A DNA stretch of 64,000 nt from Cryptomeria japonica (lineage: Eukaryota; Streptophyta; Pinopsida; Cupressales; Cupressaceae). The stretch is taken from assembly GCF_030272615.1 (NCBI RefSeq), contig NC_081406.1, positions 471,004,400 to 471,068,399 on the forward strand. Direction: 5' to 3'. This document shows, in pieces, positions 47,529-59,699 of this stretch. The translations under genes and the position numbers were made by a program. The notes under the pieces are model-generated. The model saw only the letters and a list, made by a program, of their open reading frames with translations, had not been told where the DNA came from and did not search any database. Each line of letters begins with the position of its first letter. Within the stretch, counting starts at the first letter, position 1.

Positions 47529-48732
47529 TATAAAATTCCTCAACTGGAATTTGTTTTGCAGATTAATAAGTATTTTAGAATTTGTCTCAAACACATTCGT
47601 TTGATGGAAAAATGCACAGAATACCATTCACAGGTTCAGTCTAATTAAATCTTTCTCCTATTGTACAGTTATAGCAGAACTTAGACTATTTAGAAGGAAA
47701 ACAAACTTGAAACTAATTCCAACATGGCATTTTCTCAACAGATTCAAAAATAGCTTGCAATTATTGAAATAACATTCTGGAAGTATCTTATATTAACAGT
47801 GCACCTGGAAATGATATGGAAAGCCAATTGTTAATTATAGAGAATTCACCAGTTCCAGCACGTCGAACTCACACCACATAACCTCCAGGAATGATACCAC
47901 GCCAAACAGTGGTCGGTAGCCATACTTCCATGCTGGCACATTGTTTGAATAAAATTTCGATATCGAGTCTTTTGTATTGAACCGGAAATACTGGTGGAGT
48001 AAGGAATTAATTCCTGTGCGTGTAAACCAAACACCGTCTGGTAATTCCGCCACGATATGTTACCTCTCCACACCAAATATCGTTGGATGAATATTTCACG
48101 GTTCTCTGTTACAAGACACGCACACTTCCTTGCTTCTGTCGAAAATGCAATCTCAACTATTCAACCCGACATTCTACCAATGCCGACAGTAGACTAAATT
48201 CCGCAACCATTTAATCGCGATTCCGCAGCAATGAATTCATGGAGATGAATTACATTGACTCCATCTAGAAATATTGACGTTTCAGATACGGCACGATGAT
48301 CTCAAACTCATTTGCGTGAATAGAAAGTTCAGACGCTCCTCTGACCAAACTTCACTGCGGACTCCATTATGGATACCATAACACTAATCCAATAGGCCAG
48401 GGGGTTCTGGCGAAAGGATGTTCTTAATATCTCTTCGGAAACCTCAGAGAAAGATTTCTTTGCATACTTCTTCAAATTCCAGCACACCAGTCTCAACGAA
48501 CAATGGTTTATTTAAAGTCAAGCTATCGGGAAAAAAATCCCGTAGGAAAACCAATTCCATCAACTGCCGCTAAACACACTGGGAATAATAATTTTAAATA
48601 ATAGTTTACAAATATAAAAGAACTAAACTTAAATCATAATATATTAGTAAATTAAAGACTAATATAAAATAATAAAAGTTTATTTTTATTCAAATACTTC
48701 CAAAAGAAAGTATTACTTTTTAGGGGACATCA
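47529..48732 (-). repeat. 3' LTR of Gypsy 2
   Basis: On the minus strand it starts TGATGTCCCCTAAAAAG; the far end is ATTTTATA where the other LTR has ATTTTACA. As in Gypsy 1, the Pol stop (48713-48715) lies inside the LTR. Confidence 0.8.
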
Positions 48733-50827
48733 CGGTCTCCCCTGCCTCTTGTTGCTTGCCCTCAAGCAACTCCAGTACACGCTCATTCTCCCATGTAGCA
48801 TCATCTTGAGGCAGATTTTTCCATTTAATAAGGTATTCCCGGATTGTCCTACTTCGCAACTGCCTGTCCCTGGTTTCCAAAATGACCTCAGGTATCAACT
48901 CTAATTTGCCTTCTTCATCTAGTGGTGGTAAATCCTCGGAAACGGTCACTTGCTGACCTAAAGCTTTTTTTAGACAAGAAACATGAAATATGTTGTGTAT
49001 CTTGTTGTTTACTGGCAAAGCGAGTTCATATGCTACTGCTCCAACTTGTCGAACAACATGATATGGTCCATAAAACCGGGGTTTCAATTTCTCAACCCCA
49101 CTACGCTTGAAAGATGACTGCCGATATGGTTGTAGCCTAAGATACACCAAGTCTCCAACATCAAAGTGGCGTTCAACTCGCTTCTTATCTGCATAAATTT
49201 TCTATTGATTCTGTGCACATTGCAAATTCTCCTTAAGTGCTCTCAAGATATCTTGGCTTTCTTGAAGCCAATCACGAGATTTGGGAACATTACTCTATTC
49301 AAAAGCAAGATCAAGAAAAGAGAGTGCATCATAGCCGTATAATGCTCTGAAAGGAGACATACCTATTGACATATGAAATGTAGTATTGTAGCAATATTCA
49401 CCCAAATATAACCAACAAACCCAAGCTTTATGATGTCCTGCCACATAGTTACGAAGGTAACCTTCTATCCACTTGTTCACTATTTTTGTCTGTCCGTCAC
49501 TTTGTGGATGATAACTGGTACTGTGATTTAACTCTGTACCTGTCAATTTGAAAAACTCCCCCCAAAATATACTCAAAAATCTGCTATCTCGATCACTGAT
49601 TATATTCTTCGGTAAACCATGTAAACGGAATCTCTCTAAAAAATAAGTCTGCGATCTGAACAGCTGTGAATTCTGTAGTGACAGAAAAGAAGTGTGCGAA
49701 TTTTGTTAATCTATCAACCACAACAAAAATACAATCTTTACCTTGGATCTTGGTAAACTTGTGATGAAATCCATTGATATACTTTCCCATTTTTGTCTGG
49801 TATTGGCAGCGGTTGTAATAAACCTGCAAGATAAGTATGCTCGGCTTTATTTTGCTGGCAAGTGGTGCATTCTTTGACATATTGAAGGACATCTTTTTTA
49901 ATCCTTTCCAAGTGAACCTTTCTCTTATCTTTCGATAAGTTTTAAAGTATCCGGGGTGCCCTGCTAAAGGAATATCATGCATTGATTGGAGGATTTTCTC
50001 TTTCAACTTCAAGCCTGGAATCAAGTAAATCTTGTCCTTGTAATAGATAACATCATTTACAACCTTATATTTATCATCTTGTATATTACCATCTAGCAAA
50101 TCACATGCAAAAGAATCCTTGGAATATTCAACCAGCAATAAAGATTTCCAATCAGCTGTTACTACAAATAATGCATTTATTTCAGGTCTTCTAGATAATG
50201 CATCTGCAACAACATTGTTTTTACCTTTCACATATTCAATTTCAAAATCATAAGCTTGGATCTTACTGATCCATTTTTGTTGCCTGTCATTCAAATCTTT
50301 CTGTCCCAAGAAATATCTCAAACTGTTATGGTTAGTTCTTACTACAAATTTGCCACCAACCAAATATTGTCTAAATTTTGCCAATGCGTGCTTGATTGCC
50401 AACATTTCTTTGTCATAAATAGAATACAATCTCTCAACATTACTAAGTTTCCTGCTTTCATAAGCTATAGGATGTTTATTTTGCATTAAGACTGCTCCTA
50501 TTCCTTTACCAAATGCATCACATTCTAAGACAAAAGGCTGATTAAAATCTGGAAGTGCAAGTACTAGGCAAGAACTCATTACCTCTTTAAGTTTCTCAAA
50601 ACTTGTTGTGCTTCCTCAGTCCATCGGAATGCCCCCTTTTTGGTAAGATATGTCAATGGTGCCCCAAGCTGTGAAAAACCTTTGACAAATCTCTTGTAAT
50701 AACTGCATAATCCAAAGAATCCTCGTAAATCTGTAAGATTTCGTGGCGGTGGCCAATCCAAAATGGCTCTTATCTTTTCCTGATGAACCTGTACACCTGT
50801 AGCACTGATCATATGCCATAAATACAA
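48713..50827 (-). pseudogene. Gypsy 2 Pol C-terminal half: RT end, RNase H, integrase, chromodomain
   Basis: Pieces in three frames: 50827-50579 (RT thumb, PPPRNLTDLRGFFGLCSYY), 50579-49593 (RNase [41 protein letters not shown]; integrase zinc finger GHPGYFKTY and start of the core VVDRLTKFAHF), 49576-49295 (SYHPQSDGQTKIVNKWIEGY) and 49150-48713 (PRFYGPYHVVRQVG, chromodomain EYLIKWKNLPQDDATWE). Frameshifts lie near 50590 and 49590. The DHNS motif of RNase H reads NHNS here. Confidence 0.88.
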
Positions 50828-50830
50828 AAT

Positions 50831-52687
50831 TTATGTCATTCCAAATTCACATTTAGAAGCCTTTGCATAAAGTGATTGAGATTCCATAATACCAAGAACT
50901 ATATCAATGTGTTTCAAATGATCTTCCCAAGTTTTGTTGTAAATCAATATATCATCAAAGAAAACTAGCAAAAATTTCCTCAACTGTTTGTTAAAGATAT
51001 GATTCATACAAGACTGAAATGTTGCCGAAGCATTTGTTAAACCAAACCGCATAACCAAGAATTCATAATGACCATAATGACAGCGAAAAGCAATTTTATG
51101 AATATCTTGATCTCTTAACTTAATTTGATGATATCCTGACCTCAAATCAATTTTAGAAAAATAAACAGCACCATGTAATTCATCTAATAACTCATCAATT
51201 CGAGGAATTGAATACCTGTTTTTTATTGTCTTCTTGTTAGGAGCATGGTAGTCAATACACATGCGAAGAGTTCCATCCTTCTTTTTGACCAGTACTACTG
51301 ATGATGCAAAAGGACTAGAACTAGGCCTGATATGCCCCATATCCAACAATTCCTTAATTGCCTTTTCTATTTCATCCCTGAATGTTTTAGGATGTTTGTA
51401 AGGAGTTGTGATAACGGGTTTGGCACCTTCTTCTAATTCAATGGTATGTTCAAATCCTCTGTCAGGTGGGACTTCTGGAGGTATATCACTGAAAACCAGA
51501 TTATGTGAATCTAATACTTTTAACAAATCATCCTGATAATGTTTAGATTCAAATCCTGATACCTCGTTAGAGATTAAACATTGTGCCGACCATACCACAT
51601 CTCCATGTCTGAAAATAGCCTCCATTCTTTTAGCACTAACGATCCTGGGACCACTGTTAGACATACCACGAAGCACTACTTTCTTATCATCAATCTTAAA
51701 AGAAAATTCCAATCTTTTAAAACTCTGAGTGTACTCATCTAATGTTTCCATCCATTGAATGCCCAAAACAACATTAGTATCAGTCAAATCGATCCTATAA
51801 AAATCATCAATAACAGTATAATTGCCAAGAGTAATACTCAATTTAGGAACTTTATGAGTACTGGACAAATTCGTTCCACCTGCTACTCTAACATCAAAAA
51901 CTTCATGTTTTTCAGTTTGCAATCCACGTTTTTCCAAAAGAGTTGCATCTATAAAATTATGAGTAGAACCACTATCAAGCATAACAACCACACGCTGACC
52001 ATTCAAAACTCCTGTAACTCTGAAAATATTATAATGTGGTGTTCCTATCATAGATGCTATTATCCCTTCTCCATGTTTAGTACCTATCTCTGATTCTGTG
52101 TTCTGTGGTGCAAGTTCTATGTTAGGTTCAACATTCTCTTCATCGTCACTATCGGACATAACCTCAATGTAATGAATTTTTCCCTTTCCCAAACATCTAT
52201 GTCCTGGCTGCCATGATTCTCTACAACTGAAACATAGTTTTTTCCTTCTGAGTTCATCCCTCTCTTCTTTATCTAACTTGTTTTTAGGGAAATTATCTTT
52301 ATTGAAAGGTTGTTTGTCTTTTTTGGGTTTAGGTGGTGGTCCTTTATTAAAAAATTTCCCTGTTGAAGATGGTTCCAATTCTCTTGCTCTTTTAATAGCT
52401 GTTTGTAAAGTAGAAGGGTTCAAGGACTTAACCCAACCTTTGAGTGAATCAGACAATCCATCTATGAATATCACAATTTTGTCTCTCTGAAATCTCAGTA
52501 ACTAAAACTGCCAACTTTCAGATTCAGAGATGTATTGCTCAACAGTTCCAGTTTGCTTAAGCTGAGTCAAATCTTTAAGATGAAGTTCGGGATCTTTAGA
52601 ATCAAATCTATCTATAAGTTTCTCAATAAACTCAACATAAGTATCAATCAGATCATGACCCAAGTTACTTGCCCATGATGCCACCAT
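50831..52687 (-). pseudogene. Gypsy 2 Gag end, protease and RT start
   Basis: Contains the zinc knuckle CFSCRESWQPGHRC, protease VVMLDSGSTHNFIDATLL and VVLGIQWMETL, then the RT with [43 protein letters not shown] and [19 protein letters not shown] at 52502 and a TAA at 50828 are in the same frame. Similarity to Gypsy 1 is high through the RT. Confidence 0.88.
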
Positions 52688-53283
52688 TCATGTGCTACAC
52701 CTTCAAGATGCAATGCAGCATATTTAATTGCCTCATCTTCAAACATAGGATTTAATTGGAAGTATGTGTCTAATTTTTGCACCCAAGCCCAAGCGGTTGT
52801 TTTACCTGACCCATCAAAATAAGGAATGGACATTTTACCAATTTTTCTTTGCAATTCATTGTTGTTCCCTCGTTGTCCTCTTGGCCTATGTTTCATTCTG
52901 ACATCCAAGTATTCTCTAAATGTCATTGTTGATCCAAAATCATCCCCTGATAATAACCAATCATGGTGTATCTCATCCTGTAATTCTCTAATTGTCGGTT
53001 CATTTTCTGGTTGCACATTCCTAGCAGTAAAGGTTGGCATAAACGGTCTGGTTGTTCCTGTTCTTTCCGGCTGACTATTATTAACAGAATGCTCATCTCT
53101 ACCCCCATTATTTACCCCAGTATTTTGATGTTGATTATTTCCACCATTATTTTGATGTTGATTAATATTTTGTGCCATAAATTGGGTCATTAAATTAGTC
53201 ATTCTGTTAACATTGTCTTGCATATCTTGTTGACTTCTAATTAAAGCTGCTATGAGATCCCTATTGTTTTCAGGTTCCCCCAT
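52648..53283 (-). pseudogene. Gypsy 2 Gag, N-terminal part
   Basis: 211 codons from MGEPENNRDLIAAL with an Asn/Gln/His-rich stretch, then KIGKMSIPYFDGSGKTTAWA and LEGVAHEWWHHG as in Gypsy 1 Gag. A frameshift near 52670 leads into the next Gag segment. Confidence 0.85.
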
Positions 53284-53507
53284 ATTGTTTGTTTCAAAAA
53301 TAATCTCTTCGTCAGTTTCAGTATGGTTGTCCTCAATTTCAAACTGAATAGAAGAACTACTTTGTGCTAAAGGAGGGTTTTGATATCTGTTTTGTCGAGG
53401 CCCTAGTATTCCGAAAATTATAATTTCCCTGGTGCATACTCAGTTGTGCATAGATTTTTCATGAATTTTCAACTCAATAACACCCTACAAGCTGGCAGGA
53501 TTCAAAA

Positions 53508-53519
53508 GCTTTGATACCA
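53508..53519 (-). promoter_or_regulatory. Gypsy 2 primer-binding site
   Basis: TGGTATCAAAGC on the minus strand, one base after the LTR border; initiator-Met type with one change. Confidence 0.8.
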
Positions 53520-53520
53520 G

Positions 53521-54430
53521 TGTAAAATTCCTCAACTGGAATTTGTTTTGCAGATTAATAAGTATTTCAGAATTTGTCTCAAACACATTCGTTTGTTGGA
53601 AAAATGCACAGAATACCATTCACAGGTTCAGTCTAATTAAATCTTTCTCCTATTGTACAGTTATAGCAGAACTTAGACTGTTTAGAAGGAAAACAAACTT
53701 GAAACTAATTCCAACATGGCGTTTTCTCAACATATTCAAAAATAGCTTGCAATTATTGAAATAACATTCTGGAAGTATCTTATATTAACAGTGCACCTGG
53801 AAATGACATGGCAAGCCAATTGTTAATTACAGAGAATTCACCAGTTCCAGAACGTCGAACTCACACCATGTAACCTCTAGGAATGATACCACGCCAAACA
53901 GTGGTCGGTAGCCATACTTCCATGATGGCACATTGTTTGAATAAAATTTCGATATCGAGTCTTTTGTATTGAACCGGAAATACTGGTGGAGTAAGGAATT
54001 AATTCCTGTGTGTGTAAACCAAACACCGTCTGGTGATTCCACCACGATATGTTACCTCTCCACACCAAATATCGTTGGATGATTATTTCACAGTTCTCTG
54101 TTACAAGACACGCACACTTCCTTGCTTCTGTCGAAAATGCAATCTCAACTATTCAGCCCGACATTCTACCAATGCCGACAGTAGACCAAATTCCACAACC
54201 ATTTAATCGCGATTCCGCAACAATGAATTCGTGGAGATGAATTACATTAACACCGTCTGGAAATGTTGGCGTTTTAGATACGGCACGATGATCTCGAACT
54301 CATTTGCGTGAATAGAAAGTTCAGACGCTCCTCTAACCAAACTCCACTACGGACTCCATTACGGATACCATAACACTAATCCAATAGGCCAGGGGGTTCT
54401 GGCAAAAGGATGTTCTTAATATCTCTCCAG
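53521..54430 (-). repeat. 5' LTR of Gypsy 2 (truncated)
   Basis: Matches 47529 to about 48440 of the 3' LTR, then ends abruptly where sequence of the pol-less family begins. The missing part is U3, so this copy lacks its promoter end. Confidence 0.8.
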
Positions 54431-55110
54431 AATTTTAGGAAACTCTTTGAAAACCCTTAACTCTAGACTTGCAAAGATTGGCGACTAAAAACCCTAAAAG
54501 CGAAAAACTGGGGGTCCCGATTTGCAATGGGGAGATGTGTGAAAAAGGTCACAACAAGACCAAGAGGAGTCCAATGGTTTTTCCCGGATGCAATTTCGAC
54601 ATTCTGGGAGACTTTCACAGTTCTTAAAGATCTCCAACATCCTTAGAGGCTCTAATGTTTCCAAAATTTTGGGATGTTTGGATAAAAGCAATTAAATAAA
54701 TAATTTAAGTTGTTCTAAGGTGATTTTAATTTTATAAAAGGCAACTTATATATATTTATTTATTTTAAAGAATGTTGGCTTACATCATAAAGTGTTTTGC
54801 AAAGAGGGTCAAAAAGTGCTAGCACTAGGGATGGGGTACAAGTGACTTAAAGGTTATTATTTAAAAAGTGGCATTGAAATGGAGAACTAAAAGTAATATT
54901 TAATTAAAAGTTCTCAAAAAGTCATTTTATTTTATTATTAATAAAAAAGAAATGAAAAAGGAAAAGGGACTTTTTCAAAACCAACAAAAAACAAAAGGCA
55001 CTTCTTCCAAAAAAACAAACATTTTTCCAAAAAAAACAATGAAAAAAGAAGAAAGTGTTTTTTTTTCAAAAAAGTAGCAAAAAAGCAATAAAAGAAGGTT
55101 AGGAATCGAG
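54431..55110. mobile_element. Fragment of pol-less family leader
   Basis: 54508-54560 (GGGGGTCCCGATTTGCAATG, then GAGATGTGTGAAAAAGGTCA) matches 31128-31185 of copy II. It continues into A-rich sequence with repeated CAAAAAA motifs (54950-55100). Together with 47048-47190 it suggests that Gypsy 2 inserted in a third copy of the family. Confidence 0.6.
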
Positions 55111-57400
55111 AAAAAAAGGTTAGACTGAATATTGTATTTGTTTTTTCCTCTCTAAGTAAGAAACTGAGTTCTCATATTTCTTGAGGACAAAAAAGCCTCT
55201 TGGAATACCAGTATCGGGGACTGAAACTCTCCTAACTGGTTTCAGAGATGAAAATGCTCATTATCTATTGGAGCAATTTTATTCAGAGATTGCCTTGGTG
55301 TTGAAAGTGAAGTTTTCTAAATTTGTGTTGCATGGTTAAGTTATTTCTCAGTTGTGTTTTAATGGAGATTTTTTATGTGTTTTAAATCTTGACAAATTTA
55401 GTGTGCAAGGGTTATTTTGCAGATTTTGACAGTTCCCTTTAGCGGGGATTCTCATTCCTTGGTGGCCATACATTCCTTAGAGGGTCGTGCTGCTGCTAAA
55501 AACTTATTTTGACTGGAAAAAGGGTTTTTAACTCGCTGTTATATTTTTCTACCAGCCTATGTTTGCAGGTTGTACACTTTCTATCAGGTATTTGGAGGTT
55601 TGATAATGATTTATGGGAGCCGTACAATTTGGAACTTACTGTACCAAGTCATTTTCAGACATATATATGACTGAAAATTATATCAGTTTTATATTATTAT
55701 TGAATCTTGGTGTTTGGGCAAGTTATAATGGAATTTGAACCTTTGTATCAGTAATCATAAATAAAATACTCAGTTTCAGACCCGTAACTAATCTAATTTT
55801 AATTGCAATCTGATTTTCAAATAGTTTCTTGTGTTTGGGTATACTTTGTGGATTCTTGGAGTGTATTTTCAGCTGGAGATCAGTTGGGGCGTGTTGGAGT
55901 GCATCTAGGTAGTGGCTATAGTTGTGTTGTGTGGATAGTGTTTCTTGTGAGTTGTTGGCAGTGCATCAGTCTGATTTTTGCATAGTTATCAGGAGAGCAT
56001 TTCCGGACCCCTGGGACGTGTCTCTGGTCTCTGAAATGCCTCCGGAGACTGCCAGGTTTGCTGGGTACTCTGACGCCACGTCTCCACGATGACTCCAAGT
56101 CTCCTGACGTCTCCGGCAATAAAATTTGGCAGATTTTTTACTCCTGGGCTCCCGTCGCTGACATCACCGTGGAGAGCCCTCCCATCCGGCATTACCAAGA
56201 GCTTCCTCGTTGAAGCTTTGCTGCAGGCTGGTGAGGCTTATCAATCGTAAACCCTAAGTATGACATACTTTATTCATCCTGTCTGCCTGCTTTCTTTGTT
56301 GCTTAATTTAAGCTTTCAATCACGTAGTATGATTATTCAATCAAATTGCTTCATTTTCAAATGTTTGCATGGTTTGTTCTTTTTTATTTTTGTAAGCAAA
56401 TAAGAGGAGATGAAATTATTTTCTAAATTTATTTAGTGAATGTTTTTATTAGAAAAAAATTAAAAATATTATGTTTTTAATTTTAGGTATTGTATAAGTA
56501 TTTTTTATTAATTCTATTTGTACAAATATTTGTTTGATGTTGGATTTTAAAGAAATAATAAAAAATATATAAGATATTATTAAGATTATTTATTTATAAT
56601 ATGTAAGATTCTATAACAAAAATTATTATATTTATACATATATATAACATTTTACAATTTATTTATTATATGTAAAGATTCTTGTTTTTAAAGTTCTATG
56701 TCGTGTTATTTTCTGAATATTATTAAATTATACTATAAACAATTTGGTGTCTCTGAGTACCCCCATCTCCTGGTAACCTTGGATTTTTGTGACAACGGTG
56801 TTCTGAGCAGCAGAAAGAGTGATATCAGACCTACATCAGTCTCTTGCATCATCCTTATGAGCTAGTTGACAATTCCAAGTCTTCATTTGGTGGGAAAATG
56901 ATTGTATAGTGAGTCATAATGATATGTACCTGCTATACCTACAATAACAGCAACACAATATATTATTACAGTTCAGTTTTGATCTGAAATTGGTTATCAA
57001 ATTGTTATGACATCTTTGACAGTGTTTCTTGGGTGTGTTTGATAGTTTGTGTGCCTTTCCAGTAGTTTGCAAGTGGGTGTGTTAGTATGCTTCCTTTCAG
57101 AGTTTTCTAAGCATTACCAGCAGTGTTTCAGTTCTGTTTTATCAAAAATACAGCACCAACCAAGATATTATCAGACCTGTACCAGCATTACACTTCATCC
57201 TTACAAGGCGTTTTGTTGTTTCATTGAAGAGCTGAGTATTTTATGTTATATGGTTTTATTTGGGTTTGTTGCAGCAGTCTTATTAATTATCATTTTTTTA
57301 TATCAGCAATCATACTTCCTATATGATGTTTGAAAATCTTTTGAGCTAACTTTGTAATACCCTGGACAGTAGTACCGCCAGTGGTTTCTTTCCTTTTTTT
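55110..57400. other. No gene recognised; GC-richer island at 55985-56260
   Basis: The island carries repeated GTCTCC/GTCTCT motifs (GACGTGTCTCTGGTCTC, CCACGTCTCC, AAGTCTCCTGACGTCTCCGG) and ends with AAACCCTAA (telo-box-like, 56250). It could be a promoter or 5' leader of an element, but no ORF with known similarity follows. The rest (56400-56750) is very AT-rich. Confidence 0.35.
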
Positions 57401-57411
57401 TGATGTATTTG

Positions 57412-57640
57412 TTCACCACACTAAATAAGTGGAAGTATTGTATTTGCTCACCCCACTGAACAAGTAGAAGTAATGTATTTGCTTACCTCACTGAACGGGT
57501 GGAAGTGTTGTATTCACTCACCACTGAATAAGTGGACGTAGTTGTAATTGTTGCAATTGCACTCACCACTGAATAAGTGGAAGTGCTTGTGCTTATTGTA
57601 TCTCCACAGTCCATTGAATAAGCAAATAGGTTGTTTCCTT
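57412..57640. repeat. Minisatellite, about six units of 33-45 bp
   Basis: Core CACCACTGAATAAGTGGAAG, then TTGTATTTGCT recurs near 57419, 57455, 57490, 57523, 57568 and 57612. Non-coding. Confidence 0.85.
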
Positions 57641-57867
57641 TTCAGATCATACATAGCACACTCTACTGAAGAAGTGAGATTGGTCGGCTTGCCACCTAGT
57701 GTGTTTCCTTCCAAGTTGCTGCATTTAGATAGTTGTCTGGTCCTATGCACCATATGCTCTCACCTTGCCCATTGTGGGAATTGGGTGATCAGAAAGTGAT
57801 AAGGACTTTGCATCAAATCTTATTTTTAGTCGGAAAATTCCAAAAAAATTAGGGAGGCTTATTACAC

Positions 57868-58020
57868 ACAGCTCAACCGCTTGCATCAGTCCTCTTACAG
57901 CCTTGACCGCTAAGGAAGCTCATTGAGCTCACACCACAATTCACCAACCTGGGTGTGTGTTTGCACAGTGATCACATTCAACTACAATGGTCACATCCAA
58001 CCTACATGTGATTCTGCTGG
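57868..58020. repeat. Dispersed repeat, copy 2
   Basis: Same sequence as 17036-17180 in the same orientation (GGAAGCTCATTGAGCTCACA and on). Unclassified. Confidence 0.65.
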
Positions 58021-58594
58021 CCCAATGAATCCTCCAAATGACAGATGAAAATAAGTGGGTATGTTCCACCACTCAATTCCCATTCTGTAACCTCTATGTA
58101 CCACTCAAAATGGTTTTCACAACCAAAATGAGGATTCACTTGAAGCCAAATTAAATATTCAAAGTTCATTCTAAGGCATTTGAATTAAAACTGAGGATGG
58201 CAGCTCCATGCCTAATACTACCTCCCACTCAATCAAACTGAAATCATTCTCACGAGAGGGAAAAAATATCTAAACTTTAATATGTATGTTTCTCCCAATC
58301 TCTCATTCTCTATATAATGAACATTTATGAGTGGAAAAGTACCATAGGAGTGCAAAATTATATCAATTGCACTCTTAATTTTCAAGAAAAAGACAACCAA
58401 CTTGTCTTTGTCACTCCTCTCTTCCTCATTCTCAATGAGTAAACAGAGTACAAAGAATTCCACCTAGACTGATGAGCGAAAGGAACCAAATAACAAAGGA
58501 AAAAAGGAAGAAATTCATGCTTTTCTCTCATAAATATCTTATCTTTCCTCTCATTTATACTCATGTTTGCGGCTCAACAGAGAGAAACCTAAGT

Positions 58595-58680
58595 TGCCGG
58601 TTCGGGTTCGGGTTCAAGTTCGGTTCGCTGATACGGCAAAATTTTGAAATGGGGTTTGGGTATATATATATATATATGCA
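58595..58680. repeat. (GGTTCG)n-like and (TA)n microsatellites
   Basis: GGTTCGGGTTCGGGTTCAAG at 58599-58618, followed by GTTCGGTTCG and a (TA)n run at 58660-58677. It is not the plant telomere repeat. Confidence 0.8.
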
Positions 58681-58934
58681 GCCTATAAGCATGAATTAAG
58701 ACTAGAATGCAACATAATATCATATAAACAACAAAAACACCATAAACTTGTAATCATAGCATCATGATCATAGTTCATAGTCATACCATCATAGCAGCAT
58801 ATACTTCAAGTTCAACATCAAAATATTAAAATGATAATATCAAGTTCAAGTATCATTGTTTCAAAATTTAACTTGCAACAATTGGAACTTTATACTAAGT
58901 TTAAATCATCTAATGGATTCTCTTTATCTTGCAA

Positions 58935-59065
58935 TACCAGTCAAGAATAAATGCAATAGCAGGCAAGAATAAATGAAATAGCAAGCAAGAATAGCACTAA
59001 GAATATGAAAGACTAATTGCAAGTCAAGAATAAATGCAATAGCAGTCAAGAATAACAGCAAAGTC
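58935..59065. repeat. Tandem repeat of about 26 bp
   Basis: GTCAAGAATAAATGCAATAG recurs with small changes at 58939, 58965, 58990, 59025 and 59047. Non-coding. Confidence 0.75.
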
Positions 59066-59334
59066 TTTCACGGAAATGACTAATGCCATTGAAGATGATG
59101 AAGAAGAAGAAGAATGAGCTCAGGAAATTGAATGTTTTTGTTGCTTTTCATAAGCCGAGGATTGCAAATCAGAATGAGCTAATGAGTTAGCAGCAAAGGA
59201 ATAAAACATAAAAAATTTCTAAACACGTAATTTTTATAAATGATAAAACATCAATTTAGTACGAGAGTCTAATACGCAGAGTCAATGTAATCAATGTTTG
59301 TATGCATGAAAACAACAAACTGGAAAAAAGAAAC

Positions 59335-59650
59335 ATAGCTAGCATGTAACATCAACTGTTGTCAAGTCCTTCAACTCATCTACTTCCATGTGATGTACAC
59401 CCAATGCCTCATAATAATCAATGTCACTCTTTGACTATGAATAATGTGGCTCATCTAGTGGGACTCGAACTAGTTCTACTTGTACCTCTTCTTCACTTGT
59501 CTCCCATCTTCAATTTCAAATTCCTCCATGCTATCGAAGTCTCCCTGTATCTAAGTATTCAGGGTATTGGTCCAAGCATGGATATGGAATTCTTAAATCT
59601 TATTAGAAACCCAGGTTCAGAACAAACTGTGTATATCCATGCAAAAAAAT
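59335..59650 (-). pseudogene. Unassigned acidic coding-like remnant
   Basis: The minus strand reads TSEEEVQVELVRVPLDEPHY, then SKSDIDYYEALGVHHMEVDE with frame breaks. The acidic, Ser-rich make-up looks like a protein C-terminus but I cannot name the family. A chance reading is possible. Confidence 0.25.
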
Positions 59651-59699
59651 AATAAAAAAATACTTCAAATTGTGTGCTTAACCATAATATCCATGTTTT

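Larger units (their letters stand above)
47529..54430 (-). mobile_element. Gypsy 2: older chromodomain element, 5' LTR truncated
   Basis: 3' LTR 47529-48732 (1,204 bp); the right (5') LTR starts at 53521 and matches only up to about 54430, so its first 290 bp or so (on the minus strand) are missing. Primer site TGGTATCAAAGC (53508-53519, minus); purine tract GAGGCAGGGGAGACCG before the 3' LTR. The coding order equals Gypsy 1, with which it shares clear protein similarity, but at least three frameshifts and several stops break it. A second target-duplication copy (TTGCC on the left) was not found at the truncated end. Confidence 0.85.

Noticed and set aside
58595-58640. Interstitial telomere repeat
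   Set aside because: The unit is GGTTCG-like, not TTTAGGG.
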